64,000 bases of DNA from Alternaria dauci (GCF_042100115.1 NC_091274.1:744001-808000), one strand, 5' to 3'; counted from the first letter of the stretch, positions 46,174 through 58,320 are shown. The notes: a model not told the origin generated them from the letters alone. Numbers and translations are program-made.

Positions 46174-47146
46174 ACCATGTTGTATTATATATAGCGAGCA
46201 TTGGGTGGCGTTTGGGTATACATGTCGCATATGCCTAGTGAACGAGCGTCCCGGCAAGGTTGACCTTGCCAAACAGAATAAATCCTATCACCAGTTGTTC
46301 ATCCTCTGCTTTACCGCGTCGCGAAAATCCGGCGCTCAACCCTGATGTTGCGGTTAGGTCTAAATGAGTATGCGGCCATGTCTTTCCTCCCCAACGTCGC
46401 ATGGGAAAGCACATGACAAGCATGCCAGACGTTCATGGGCATTAGACGCAGGGTGCGTCTTTTCTTTTTCTTCTGGCTTTACATCTTCGAAGATCAATTG
46501 CGCGACATGTCGTTGTGCGCATGGGCACCTCGACATGGCGCGATGGCCTGAGGATATACAAGAATCAAATGTTGCCTCCACGAAAAGGAAACTTAAAAGA
46601 AGGATCCCGCCATCTCGTTCGGATGCGACGGCATTGGATCCCTTGAAGTTGGAGTCGCGTTAAGCTCACTAGCTCTGCTCAAGTCCGGTACATCAGAAGC
46701 TCCGGTGCAGCATCCGGCGCTGAACGCGTACTCGCAGACCCACATAAACTTCAACACCACGCTAAGCGTCGATTCGCAATATCGCAATCATTGTTTCACG
46801 ACAATCGTTTTTCTGGCTATCAATTCATCTCGCAGATGAGCGATGACGATGCGGCTGCTCTCTGTGATGTTGGAGGCGCCGATCACCCCTTGGTTGGGGG
46901 CGTTGACGTCACTCGATGCGGGTTTCCGAACCCTGCTTTCACGACCTTGAAAGACACCTGGGAGACACGACCAAGGAGCGCGCTATGACAGGGAGACTTT
47001 ACATATAAGGCACGGCATCTGTTTCCGAATCTTCTGTTCTCTACTCCAGACTCCGTCATCTTCAATCTCTAGCCAAGCAATAGCTACCCACATTCCGTGC
47101 CTACTCTATCTTGAGCCTTCTCGTACTACTACACCAAACCATCAAC
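46174..47146. other. Intergenic, no gene seen
   Basis: No supported gene; includes the TATA-like element at 47004-47009 for the next gene. Confidence 0.45.
47004..47009 (+). promoter_or_regulatory. TATA-like element
   Basis: TATAAG about 140 bp upstream of the ATG at 47147. It is followed by a C/T-rich leader, consistent with a core promoter. Confidence 0.4.
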
Positions 47147-47625
47147 ATGCCTCTCTTCGGATCCAAGCGCGAGCCCAGTCCTCCACCTGATCCTCCCCAG
47201 AAACACTCCATGTTCTCTAGGCGCCGCTCTTCCTCCCCTTCATACCGGGACACACGCCACAGCAGCTCCACCAGCCGCACCACCACCACACATACTTCGT
47301 CGCCCAAGCGCACGTCTGGCATGTTCAGCCGTGGCTCCGGAGATCCTAGCATTGCGACTGCCAAGCAGAGTCTGTTGAATGCCGAGGCAGCGGAGAGGGA
47401 CGCTGACCGTGCGCTTTTCATTGCGAAGAACGCTGTAAGGGAGGCGAGAGAACATGTTCACCGTCTTGAGAGGGAGGCGGCTGAGGAGTAAGTTGAAATG
47501 ACATATATATTGTAAGAGTATGGTGTTAACAGTGTTGTAGGGCGAGACTTGCAAAGATTAAGCAGGGCGAGGCTAAAGCTCTCGGCAAGAAGGGCAAGAT
47601 GCTTGGAAGACACGACCATGTCTAA
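47147..47625 (+). CDS. Small helical hypothetical protein
   Basis: Two exons, 47147-47487 and 47541-47625, joined to 142 codons (141 aa). The N-terminal half is disordered and rich in Ser, Arg, Pro and Thr (FSRRRSSSPSYRD). The second half is a long charged helix with Ala, Glu and Arg (ERDADRALFIAKNAVREARE), probably a coiled coil. It ends with a basic Gly-Lys tail and LGRHDHV. Exon 1 closes in phase 2 and exon 2 restores Glu-Ala, supporting the splice. No function is recognised. Intracellular by lack of signals. Confidence 0.75.
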
Positions 47626-48323
47626 GTTGACCCCAGCCGCCATATCTGTTAGCAACCACTCCACGGTTGGTTTGGCAATGCCTGGATGGGCATTATTTCC
47701 TTTTGTCATGATACTGAATGATGTGAAGCGTGGAGTTATCGGATTTCTTACGTTACTATGAGCGCTTGTACAATACCCATTACGTCTCCTTCAATGTCCA
47801 ATGTTCACCAGTCGTCTTCTTAGTCTTAGTCGTGCTTGCATCATCCCATCGCTTCACATGACTAGGATATCATCAAGATGAACAATTGTGCTACGTCTCG
47901 CAAAGACAAGCAAAGCTTGCAGATGTCAAGATTGCTCTACGCAAGCCGCTTCTTGTACACAAACGGTGTGAGTACTATTCCTCAGCTTTAGCGCAACAGT
48001 TATTCTGCTGCATCAGGACCATGTTCTCTTATAACCTTCGTCGTCGTCTTGCTTTGTACCAATATGATGGTGATGAGCCGAAGGACGGGCTAATACAAAA
48101 GCAAGTCTACCAGTCCTACTATATACGCTCCTCTTTTATGGTTGCAGAAATAAGATCAGACGAACCGCTACACCATGAGACGTTCTAGTCGCGAAAATGA
48201 AAGACTTTCATGACAAACGCACAAACACTCTTCCACGCTTACTCTACCAATCCTCCTACCCCACGAACACAAAATCAACTCTTCCGTTTTTTGATATCCC
48301 TCAATAAACTTGACAACAAAAAA
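47626..48323. other. Intergenic, no gene seen
   Basis: Only short frames. The last part is A/C-rich and precedes the start at 48324. Confidence 0.45.
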
Positions 48324-49221
48324 ATGGCCCGCGAGAAGCGCATTGCCCACAGGTCACCCAACTCCCTCGCCGACTCAAATCGCGACATCACGTCCATTCA
48401 GGCAGAGCTAGTTCGCAACCAGAACACACCCGAGCACCGTCTAGCTCTCGTAAACTCATCGGCGCCAGAAGATTCAATTGTACCAGTTGGTTTCGTAAGT
48501 CGTCGCGTCCCCGAGGGCCTCAGGATTGATCACTGACATTACTCGCCCTCAGGCTGCCCATGTCGTCAACGAAGCACAGAAGCCAAAGCGCCAGGTCGAC
48601 TTGGAGAAGGCTTATAGTATCCTTGAGAGGCGCCAAAACGGCCTCTCAGTCTCGTGGGCTGAACTGGAATGGGCCAAGACACTGTGCGCCAGGGAAGCCG
48701 CGTTGGAGGAAGCAGAGAAGAAGGGGGCTACAGCGACCCAGACGAAGAAGCAGCAGTGGCAGCAAAGCGACGAGCGGAGGATCCGAGAGATAAGAGCTGC
48801 GAACAAGGATTCTACCTGGACTTCTCGTATGCTCCTCAGAAACCGTCTGGGTGAGGGCGATAAGTCCGATTCGGAGTCTGACAGCGACTTGAGCAGTGTG
48901 AGTGGGGTCTCTGACGTCGCTACAGTCAAACCAGCTGTTGCATCACAGAAGGAGAGTTCAGACTGTGAGCCTGGTGACGACAATAGTGGTGGCGAAGAAG
49001 AGGAGGAGGAGGACGCCGCTGCTCCTCAAGCACACGTAAGCTTGGTGATCTGCAGGCAAGATACCTACGCTAACAACAAATAGTCTCCAGGTCCCCTCTT
49101 CTCCCCTCTCGACGATACCAACAGCGTTATGACAGCCGAAGAGAGTTCGGCCGAAGATTCTGAAGAAGATATCTGGGACGACGAAGTCTGGGCTCGGATT
49201 ATCAAGGACGACAAGGAGTAA
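48324..49221 (+). CDS. Hypothetical acidic protein
   Basis: Three exons, 48324-48494, 48553-49035 and 49084-49221, joined to 264 codons (263 aa), with all introns in phase 0. The central part is a charged helix (LEKAYSILERRQNGLSVSWA). It is followed by Ser/Asp-rich acidic tracts including GGEEEEEEDAA and the C-terminal EEDIWDDEVWARIIKDD. No catalytic motif, membrane helix or signal peptide. The charge pattern would suit a nuclear or chromatin-associated protein, but nothing specific supports that. Confidence 0.75.
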
Positions 49222-49519
49222 GGATACCGGGGTCATGCGATTTCCGTCCTGAATCTCTGTCCATTAGCAAGGGGCTCGAGTCTTTCATCTGTCTGATCAG
49301 AAGACAGCAGCCATCTCGACCGTTGCCATGTATGCTCAAATACTATTGCACATCGCCCGCCTCAGAGTATACGTGGGGTGCAACTGCGAGATTCATTGTG
49401 TCTGCTATTACCGCTACACCTTTGTGTGATACCATCGATTACAGTGTCCGTCTATCATGTCTCCATGCTCCCGTTGTGGCCGCCCCGCTGCTGCTGGAAT
49501 CCTCTTTGTTGCCGTCGCC

Positions 49520-50237
49520 TCAGTCAGCACCTTCGTCCAGCTGTAGTCTCCATTCATATAGATCCCATGCGAGTTCTACAGTATCCTGTAGCTCTTGGTT
49601 CAGTCGCTCCGCCCGTCGCTCCGCCCGTGGATCGTAGGTGACTCGGTATACTCTTGGCGTGCGTGCGTCCTCAACCTCCGTTGTTGTTCCTTCTGGCGTG
49701 CGTGACGTGATACCGATTGTCGCTATCTGCGGAGGAGCGAAAAGGCGGCCGAACCAACGGACTGGCCAGGACACGCCGGTGACGAGCCACTAGTGAGATA
49801 GTGAGTGGTATGTTCATCGAACTGGGGAGACTGCAGTGCATGCGCCGATTTCTGAGCCCAAGCGGGTTCCGCGCCTGTGCAGTGAACCACTGGGGTATGA
49901 GGATCGAAGCTCGAATCACCACAGCAATAGATCGTACCTTGATAGTCTGAAACACGCCGAGGACTCGGTCGATCAATTTTACTGGCATGCTGGCGGTTGC
50001 GATGTGGCTGGTCACAAAGATTGCTAGCGAGAGTACTGTTGATAGAAAGACTTGTCGCGTTGGACCGGTGGAAGTGGTGGATTTTGATAGCGTTTGGCCC
50101 GTTACGCGAGGGAGTAGGATGGTAGTGTGAATATTCGAGTGCTGGTGATTGTGCGAAAAGAAAGTCGGTTGTTGTGGCAAGGCGCGACAATGCGAAAGAT
50201 CATAAACATAGATCCAGTCAACAATGCTCTCCTCCAC
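49520..50237 (-). CDS. Hypothetical single-pass membrane protein
   Basis: Modelled as two exons, 50237-49938 and 49789-49520, joined in frame to 190 codons (189 aa). The 148-nt intron is long for this window but has a GTACGA donor and CTCACTAG acceptor. A hydrophobic helix (VFLSTVLSLAIFVTSHIA, about residues 63-80) is followed by an amphipathic stretch ending WLVTGVSWPVRWFGR across the splice. The C-terminal part is a charged helix with AERRAERLNQELQDTVE. Translation might begin at the inner Met 84, which would drop the helix. No family is recognised. Confidence 0.5.
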
Positions 50238-51744
50238 GTAATTTTCAAGCTAGGTACTCGATCTCGATACGGTTGTCTATAGTCTTTGGAGCAACTTCAA
50301 GAAATATCTTGCCCTCACTCGTACTGGCCGTGATTCGGTGCATCGACGTGAAACCGTGTACTCGTTGCTACAGTACCATACCCACCGGAGAGCTCATGAG
50401 TCGCCCTAGGTTCCGGGCTTGCACAACCTGCACCGTATCTCAAGATTCTACAGTATCCTAGTGCGTCTTTTCGGGCCTTGCTGATAGACTCCAGCCCACT
50501 GAGTGTCTCCAGCTATGTAGAATACCGCGGACTCAACTACTGGTAGTCCGCCTACAGTGTGTCGTTCACATGCTACGGGACTTTCTTCTACATTCGCGAT
50601 TGCCTCCATGTCAAAGCTTTGCGGCCATTTCTACGTTCGTGCTCTATGATGTGCTGGGTCTTCGGTGTATTGTCGTAACTCGTTCGTGGACTCGAGGCAA
50701 TAGCTGTACATCGACATTATCGATTGGGCTGAGAAAGCGCGAGTCCATAGTTTCTACGTAGGCAAGGGCAGGGGTATTCGCCGTCCGGTAATATTTCGTG
50801 GTCGTGGCCGAGGTGGTATACAGGTATTCGCCTCTTCCGCAGCGATCTCGATGTACCCCAGGCTCTCAAATAGTGATTTTCACTAGAGTGTCTAGAGTTC
50901 CGCCCCGTCCGAGCTTCGGCTACACAACCACATTATCAACTCGGACCAGAAAAATTGAACGAGAGAAGTAGAGATCGAGGACTTGCTGCCGTGCCCCCAC
51001 TATCTTCGCAAATATCTGTGGACGTGATATATGAAGTTGTCCACACCTAACCCATCAAGCTCTCGGGGCAAAGATTGGTGTTCCTTCACTGCTTCAGTTG
51101 GCTTTTGCAGCTGGATCTCGAGCGATCCACGCCCCCCCACGTCGTATCTCCACCACCACCACCACCAGACCGAAAAGTCTCAGAGCGGTACCAAAAGCAG
51201 CGCAAAGCTCACAGTATCCTCCGCCTACTTTTCTGGTGCTTCTAGCCCGACGTGATGGTGTTGCATTTCCACATTTACACCCCTTCAGTGAGCCCCAGGC
51301 ACGCCGCACGGTCACACCTTTTCTCTGCCTCACCCCTAGCTCCGTGTAAACGCTCAGGGTCCAGATTACTGAGTCTCTACCCAGCTCTGTCGATATCTCA
51401 ACAATCCTCCTCCCCAGAATTTGAGAAGCAGTACAACGAGCACCGCAGAGCTTGTAGCAACCTTGTCCAATTTTCCTGGTGTTGATACGACACCGGGGGC
51501 CTCCTGCACCGCCAGTGATGTCAATTGATGGTGAGCGTGAGGCTGCGAGCGCGAGGCCGCAAGCCTTAGTGGCAAGGCTGGCGGCCTGGACAGAGGCGCC
51601 ATATAAGATTGCCCACCCACCTCCACCTCCATCTCTTCTACACCCACCACCCACATCTGGATCACAGGATCCTCGAGCTCACGCTCATCTTCTTCCAGGC
51701 TCGCCTGCCGGGTCCATCAGCGATGGATACCTGGTTCTTGTAAG
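50238..51744. other. No resolved gene; possible upstream exons
   Basis: 50.2-51.0 kb has no coding-like frame. From about 51.1 kb short plus-strand segments such as AVPKAAQSSQYPPPTF look coding but change frame. They may be 5' exons of the unresolved region that follows. Confidence 0.35.
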
Positions 51745-53413
51745 TTGCATACTCTCACTCCTTACTCCCTCGAGCGCACCGAGTCACGGTGGGCACCATC
51801 GGCGACCCCGCCTTTGGCAACAACTCGCACCTTGCTCGAAGATTCGGCCATGCCCCTTTGTAAACTCTTGGTATGTCTTCAGAATACTAACACGCTTTTC
51901 AGCGCCGGCCTGTCCAGGTTGGTGTCGACCTTGGTCACCTCATCTTCGAAGGTCGACACCAACACTGGCATACATGGTACCAGCTCCCCCCCAAAGCGCA
52001 AGTCGGGTATTTCCAACCCCAAGATCCACGGTAGCTTTGACCCAAACGCCGACTTGCCGAGGAGGGGGGCTGGGCCAAGAAGAGCTGTCGTAGCGGATGA
52101 AGCGCGTAAGTGTCATTACCATCTTCTAACATGTATCACGCTGACCGCGTTTAGTATGGCACACACCACACTTCTGCGCAGACTTCCAGTCCGGTTGATG
52201 TTGTGTGGTGCTCATAGCGTTTCCATCCGCTACGACAGCGCGTTGCCGCCGAAGGCAAGGACATTCAGCTCCAGACCGGACTCTCGGTCGACCACGCAAA
52301 CATGTCCGGTTTGCTGGCGCATTCAACAAGACAGGGATGTCCCTAGCCTTCGGCGGTAAACGCAGCTTCCCACAAATCGGCGTGGAGTATGTTTGCAACA
52401 CACCGCTCTCATGGTATCATGTCAGTTGCTAATTTGCTGGACAGTCATGCAGTTGGTCCACGCCGAGCATGAACGGCCGTGCTTCGATGGCTGCCCTCGA
52501 CAACAAGTCATCTTGGCCGCCCACTTTCGATGACTTAGGCAGCTTCGGCACGGCCGTCATGATGTGGGAGGGAGAACGACGTGGTATGTGCCTATTCTCG
52601 AATACCCTTGAACTCTTTCGCCAAGCTAACTCAGCACAAGCAGTCAAGCTTTTCGACGGTCTTGGGGTCGGGGCGCTGTTGATCGCTTCACAAACTTTTA
52701 CACCGAACATATCGCCCCACCCCAAGAATCTTGAATTCGCATCTGCGGCCTTGTCGTTGGGCTTCCGTGTCCAGCTGCCGCGCGAAGCCCGCGACAAGGC
52801 AGTCGTTCTCCCTCCCTACCTTCAACACTACCGCACATTCGACCTCCGCACCGAATACCAGAGGTGGCAGGCACCTCGTCTGAGCTGATTCTTCACATCA
52901 CAAGCAAGGCCCCGAGCCTTCAATGAGCTGGGTTGGATCCTGCTCGACGCAAAGTCGTGCGAAGAGGTATGCCTGTCAACACCCATGCCGAGCTCCATCG
53001 ATAACCCTAAAGCAGCTGCATCGCGAGTCTATCCTCGTAGGGCGGTCCGCCATCAGGCTTCCGATCCGATCGGAAACCCGTAAGTGCGATGGTCTTTGTC
53101 TGCTGTGGATCTTATTGACCTCTTCCAGTTTGCGCGTGTCTTTCCAAACGTCAGGACGCCCCAAGTTACTTGGAGGGGGCGACTGGATAGGGCGAGGTAG
53201 GGGCCCTATCCACCAATGACGCTGGGCATTTGCGCAAAGTTGTACTTTTAAGACGCTTTCGAGTGCGGATCTCCGTTGCCGCGACCACCAAAGCCGGGGA
53301 TCTGGTGGCGACCGTCCCTGGTAGAACACCAACCATGATCTCCGACGGGAAGAGGATGCGAGTGCTTGGTTGGGCGCGGTGACGGAGATCCGACGAAGTG
53401 TTTGATCGATCAT
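51745..53413 (+). other. Unresolved intron-rich coding-like region
   Basis: Several plus-strand segments have coding-like G/C-ending codons but lie in different frames. Between them are canonical intron candidates: 51860-51902 (ACTAAC branch), 52106-52154 (GTAAGT donor), 52387-52444, 52584-52643, 52967-53015 and 53081-53131. Protein pieces include GDPAFGNNSHLARRFGHAP, DEALWHTPHFCADFQS, IQLQTGLSVDHANMSGLL and WPPTFDDLGSFGTAVMMWEG. I could not join them into one uninterrupted frame: near 52310 the best frame shifts without an intron. Either a real many-exon gene with a frameshift, or a decaying gene. Family not recognised. Confidence 0.35.
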
Positions 53414-53466
53414 GTAAGCGATTTCCACATGTGAACCACGTATGAAACATATGCTAATTTCGCCAG

Positions 53467-53471
53467 GGACC

Positions 53472-53534
<63 letters not shown>

Positions 53535-53793
53535 CCTCCGTCTGCGGCCTGAAGCCGAGTACTACCGTAGAGCCCAAGAGGAGAACGAATTGCTACGGAC
53601 GGAATTGAATGGCGTTTGGAACGCTCCGGCACGTCAGTACTCGGCATCGGGTCGCAGACGTCAAGAAGAGAAGAGGACATCGAGTGGCGGCGAGTCTAGC
53701 GTAGACCGCTCGAGCGTTTCCTCGTGTCGAAGTAGCTTTGCGGCATCGATCAACAGCAGCATCTACACCACAGACTCCAAGCTACCATCTTAG
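53467..53793 (+). CDS. C-terminal exon-like ORF with Glu-Arg repeat
   Basis: An open frame begins right after a good acceptor (GCTAAT branch, CCAG at 53463-53466) and runs to a stop at 53791-53793. It starts GPI, reads through the GA microsatellite as an alternating Glu-Arg repeat, and continues as a charged helix (LRPEAEYYRRAQEENELL). It ends in a Ser-rich tail. It is probably the last exon of the gene upstream, but the preceding exon could not be fixed. The repeat length decides the reading frame across it. Confidence 0.4.
53475..53532 (+). repeat. (AG)29 dinucleotide microsatellite
   Basis: An uninterrupted run of 29 AG units. It is the longest simple repeat in the window and lies inside an open frame. 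Confidence 0.97.
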
Positions 53794-56700
53794 CAACAAT
53801 GACGGAGTGGTGGCCGGGTAATGGGAGTCGCCGAAGACGAGAAATTATCTCGTGTCGCAGATTGTGGCACCTTTCGAAGGATGGAAGATTGCTGAAGAGC
53901 TGGAGGGTGGAGACAGGTATGGAAAGTCGGAGACCCCGGGAACGTGGACGTTGAAGGCTTGCGAGCAGCTGCTACAGAGGGGTAAGGAGGATAGTTGTCC
54001 TGGAGTCTTTTTCTGAGTGCGCATCAGAGAGTTCAATCTTCAATGTCATCCATCTCTCATCCAGCCCGCGGGCCTCGTGCATCGCGGTCGTGAACGTACG
54101 TACGACGCGTAGCTCGCACTGGTATGTACCTCTCCTTTGTCGCCGGATGTTTTCTGACATTCGCATGCTCTATCATACCAGAACATAATACTGATCGACG
54201 GAGATGGGTCCGAAGGTCTGAAGCGTTCCGGAGATGCCAGATTCGCTGTGATGATGGAAATCGATGTTCACGGCTGCGACGACATCCGGGTGGCTGGGCG
54301 GAAGGCCTACACTTGCTTCCACGCGTCATCCTTCCCGGACTTCGGCCGTCATACCTCCAGTCCAACCTCACGTTTTTATCAGGAAGACAGCCAACTCACA
54401 GATCCTTATCCTGAGACATCCATCCATCCTCATTCGTTCTGTGGGTATGAAAGAGTTGGAATGATGCTGCCGCGACATCCGACGTGGAAGCTCTGCGCGA
54501 ATGTCCTCGGAATCTCCGACATGAAGACGTCAGATGCGGCAGAAAACGAGTCGCGAGTCGCCCAATACTGCACGGTCTAAGCATACTTCATTGCGACATG
54601 TTCGTGTTCGTTGCGAATGCGGCCATGCGCATCCTCGTTGTTGTATATACCACCGTACCAACCTCCAAAGGCCATCTGTCGGCAACGTTTAGAGGCAATC
54701 GACCCCGGAAGTGTTACTTCCAAATATCCTGTACGTGCACAAGACGAGGCATGGCAGACACGACCGTTTTCGCTGTTGAACGCATGCCAGTCCTGCGTGT
54801 GTCTGCCATGACTTACGCATTTTGAGTCAGGTTGCCTCAAATGCCTTGTCGGACGCGCGATCCTCGGTTCACCTAGCGGAATCAGCAAAGCCGCTGGACA
54901 TTCAGTCACTAGGCATGCATAGAAGCGATACCTCTGCTCCATTGCATAAGGATTAGAGGATGCCGGGTGTGCGCCGCTGTGCCCTCATCCTCCGGCCCCA
55001 TTGCCCAGAGGTATCTTAACCTTGTTGTATGTCACCGCGGTTTTCCCGAGCTGGAGGTTGCCGAACAAAGGTATCGTGGTGTCCAAACACGCATCTCGCG
55101 CTCCACTGGTTATGTCTACGAGATTTTTGTAGACGCAAGACGATGTAGACGCATCGCCCGAACGTGTCCATGGCTTGTTACCGGTGTTCTACGCCTCTGG
55201 GCTAACCGCCGCAGCCGTTCGGCCACCCTGTCTAAATACAAGGGGTATCTCAGCAGCCTGCTCTTCAACTGATCCGCTGCCGCGAATGCTATGCTCATGG
55301 GGTTCGCAAAACTCTAATCCTTTGTATGCCATCGAAGCATGTCTGTGGTATTGGTGTGTGTGGAAGCACTTCGTGGCTTTATTGAGAGCGTCCGGAAGCA
55401 GGGCGTTGAATCGAGGTGGCCACAGGCGGTTCCCGGCGTTCGTTCTGGGTTACTGTATCATCTGTCAGCCGCTCATAGGTCTCGCCATACCTTTCGGTCG
55501 CTGTCTTGAGTTGTCGCCTTGGGGCAGGTGAAGTTTTTGAGCTCAGTCCGGCCGCCGCGGGGGAGTCACGCCTTGGCCGGAACCAGCGTCTCGACCACGA
55601 GCGTATCGCATCGCTACTGGAAGTTAGCCTGAGAGCGACTCGTCTATCTAAACCCGGATATAGGCCGTAGGAGAGCTCGCATGCCCTTGACTGTCTGCGC
55701 TTTGGAGTGAGTTAGCCCTGTATCCAAGGAGAGAGGCCACTCACCACGCCCTCACGGAGAGACACTGCCACTCTGCTAGGTGCTGGCAACACGATTATCC
55801 AGCCGGTGTTCTTCTGGTTCTGCCTTGCGTGCGTTCACAAGAGCGAGGATCTGTGGCTCGGAACTCATAGGGTGGTTGAGCGTGGGCGTCCTGATCAAGC
55901 CCGCCGTTGCCAACTGAGATGCCGTCAAAGCCAGCGATTATCTCGATGTTAGTAATCGCTTGCGGGCCTCCGACGAGCGTTATGTCGATCATGAAAGAAG
56001 AGTTGTGATTCCGTGGTAGTCGTGGGTGTCGATGTTGAGGCGACCGCCAGCGGCGTGAGACGGAGCACTTCACTTAGCCCCACCACGATGCAATCCGCAT
56101 GTCGAAGACCGTGAGCAAAAGCCATCATAACCAAGGCACTGGGGATGACCAGGACATGAGGAAACCGGATTCCTGCAACTGCCAAATTACAGTCAAGCGC
56201 TGCGCCATATCTATCGAGGAGGCATCTGTCGTAAAAGACTTAAACATCTTGTGCAGCGGGCAGAAGAAGACTCGCACGCTGTTTGTTGCACTTGGGCTGT
56301 TCATATATGGTCTCATGCTTGCGCCTAGATCTCCAGTACTGCTGATATGTGTGGAAACATGCTTACGCGTGGCGTCCGCTATCTGTTCTTGGGATCATTT
56401 CATATAACACCGAGCATGAGCGGTATCCAACAAGTGCTTTGAGATACAGTCATGACTGTCTTCTGCGCTGTGAACCACAGTATGCCGGATACATACCGCT
56501 GCTGGTCTCTACGGCCCTCTACATGGCGTCGTCGTATCATCTCGACAGCAAGTCTTGTCATCTTCGTCCTCTCTACGCTACAGCACACGTTCATCCTCGT
56601 CTCCGATTGCCTCCTCTGCTTTCTTGTTGCAATGACGGCGTATCCTCCTGCCTTGTCCCCTGCTTTCTCAACCTCTTTTTTCGTCCCCATGGTCGCTCTC

Positions 56701-57173
56701 GCGCCTTGGCTTTGTCTAGACATGGACAGTATCTTGGGGAGCTTGGGATCGAACGCTGCAGGGGCAGGTGGCTTGGGAGCCAGAAACCTGCTAACATTAA
56801 TGTCAGTAGAAGATATCATAAGAAGGACTGATCAGTGCATGTACTCAGAATGGTGCTTGAAGGCCACTGAGCATTAACATCATCTCTTTGAAATCTACCA
56901 AGCGGTAGCCGTTCAGTAAAGGTCACCGTCACTCACGTCTTGGCATGGATTTTGCAAGACGCTGGGACCACGAGCCTCTGGACTATATAAACAAGCAACT
57001 CTTGGATCCGTCTTCAAATCTTTGGCAACCTCACTCTCACTGCCCCCGACAAGAAAATTCAACAAATTGTCACAAGCCCTTCCTCGTCTTCTTCTTCTCC
57101 TGCCCTAAAACGGCAAAACAACAACAACAACCACAAAAGACCGGCACCACCACCGGCACTAAGACCACTGGCC
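53794..57173. other. 3.4-kb gene-poor stretch
   Basis: Frames on both strands are short, overlapping and without motifs. Slightly better candidates are the minus-strand frame at 54577-54942 (121 aa), a minus-strand piece around 55800-56020 (IDITLVGGPQAITNIEIIAG), and overlapping frames at 56400-56877. None is supported by splice structure or family resemblance. It may be degraded coding sequence. Confidence 0.4.
56984..56990 (+). promoter_or_regulatory. TATA box of the proline-rich protein gene
   Basis: TATATAA lies 184-190 bp upstream of the ATG at 57174, in an otherwise GC-moderate region. The position allows a leader of about 150 nt. Confidence 0.5.
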
Positions 57174-57467
57174 ATGGAACGGCCTTTCCCCACCGTCAAC
57201 GCCCACGAGCCTGCCGGGTCACCTCCTCCCTCTCTTCTGCCACCATCAGGTGGTCTCGGTTCGCTGCCGCCGCCTCCTCCTCCTCCTCCTCCTCCCCCTC
57301 CACCACCACCACCAGGACCACCGCCGCCCCCGCCGCCCCCGCCGCCACCAATCCCCGTGTTCACGCACGAGGAACTGCACGTCCTGGGTGGCATCGAGCT
57401 GGCGAGGTTCCTCAATGGCCTCTCCCCGGCCCAGTTCGAGTTCTGGCTGGACCAACACGGACGCTGA
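57174..57467 (+). CDS. Small polyproline protein
   Basis: A single-exon frame of 97 aa. The first half is almost entirely Pro with short breaks. The second half is a compact predicted helical segment, VFTHEELHVLGGIELARFLN, with SPAQFEFWLDQHGR at the end. Polyproline tracts bind profilin, SH3, WW or EVH1 domains, so an adaptor role in actin or signalling is possible. This is inference. It has no signal peptide. The opposite strand reads as polyglycine and is a shadow. Confidence 0.6.
   Translation: MERPFPTVNAHEPAGSPPPSLLPPSGGLGSLPPPPPPPPPPPPPPPPGPPPPPPPPPPPIPVFTHEELHVLGGIELARFLNGLSPAQFEFWLDQHGR
57267..57353 (+). repeat. CCN-rich triplet tract
   Basis: A run of CCT/CCC/CCA/CCG triplets encodes the polyproline block. 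It is imperfect at nucleotide level, so it is less slippage-prone than a pure repeat. Confidence 0.85.
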
Positions 57468-58320
57468 GGACGACGATACGTCTATCGGTGGGCCTTTTTG
57501 TTGGTGTCCTGGCTCGGTGTTCTCTTTGGTCCGGTTTTGTGTTTGGCTTTGGTGGAGTTTGGGTCATATCATGGGCTTAGGGACTGAAGTTTGGCGCTTC
57601 GGCGTATAGATAACGACAATTGACTTCTTCTCAGTGGTGTGCGCTGTTGCGCTCCCGTCTACTCTCTCATGTTGTATTCCTCATTGATCTTCTGTGATGT
57701 TTATGAACCTTCGCTGTAACTTGATGTAATTTCCTGGAGGCATGAATCGTGTGGTGGTTTTGTGTTCCCGATAGGTTGAATATCTACTGGACACCGGACG
57801 TCACTATGAGGTTCCGTTGATACTGATTCTGGTACGGGTTTCTCGACCAATCTTGCGCTATACAATTTCTCTTCTTCCTTGTTGTAGTATGGAGCACTGT
57901 AGTCATTCAGTCTTCATAGCGTGTAACTTCAAACTATGTGATTTTAGAGTTTTGCTTGAGGTAATGTTCACTGCAGAAAAAACGTAATGTACAAGTGATA
58001 GTCGATGACAATGCAGTCAAGTGCATTTCGTTCGCATGAAAGTGGCGCCGCGGTCGTAAAGAGATGGGAAGGAGGAGATGAAGAGTTTTATTTAATATAA
58101 TTGAATAGATAGGAGATTTTGCAGCAAGGAAGAAGAATCACAAGGATAACGATATCTCCTACAACACACACGTGACCCTTTGAGCTTGGAAGAGTGATGA
58201 AAAAGCGCACCAAACATTGGAAGTTTTTCCTAGTATGCAAATGGTAAAAGGGTACAATTGATTAGCCTAAGGGTTGATGATAGCATGATAATAATGTATC
58301 TTCCTGTAATTGCATACGAC
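57468..58320. other. Intergenic, no gene seen
   Basis: Convergent 3' flanks of the polyproline protein and the minus-strand 105-aa gene. AT-rich around 58080-58110. Confidence 0.5.

Noticed and set aside
49572..50459. Repeated word TCTACAGTATCCT near 49572 and 50447 as ends of a mobile element
   Set aside because: Direct orientation, only 13 bp, no flanking duplication or further similarity.
51723..51739. ATG GAT ACC TGG as the first exon of the unresolved gene
   Set aside because: The exon would end in a phase that none of the nearby acceptors can join to the best downstream frame.
53475..53532. CRISPR-like or structured repeat array
   Set aside because: It is a pure dinucleotide repeat with no spacers; no CRISPR arrays are expected in a fungal nuclear genome.
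57059..57415. Minus-strand polyglycine protein
   Set aside because: Opposite strand of the polyproline tract; the N- and C-terminal parts make no sense as protein and a TATA box supports the plus strand.
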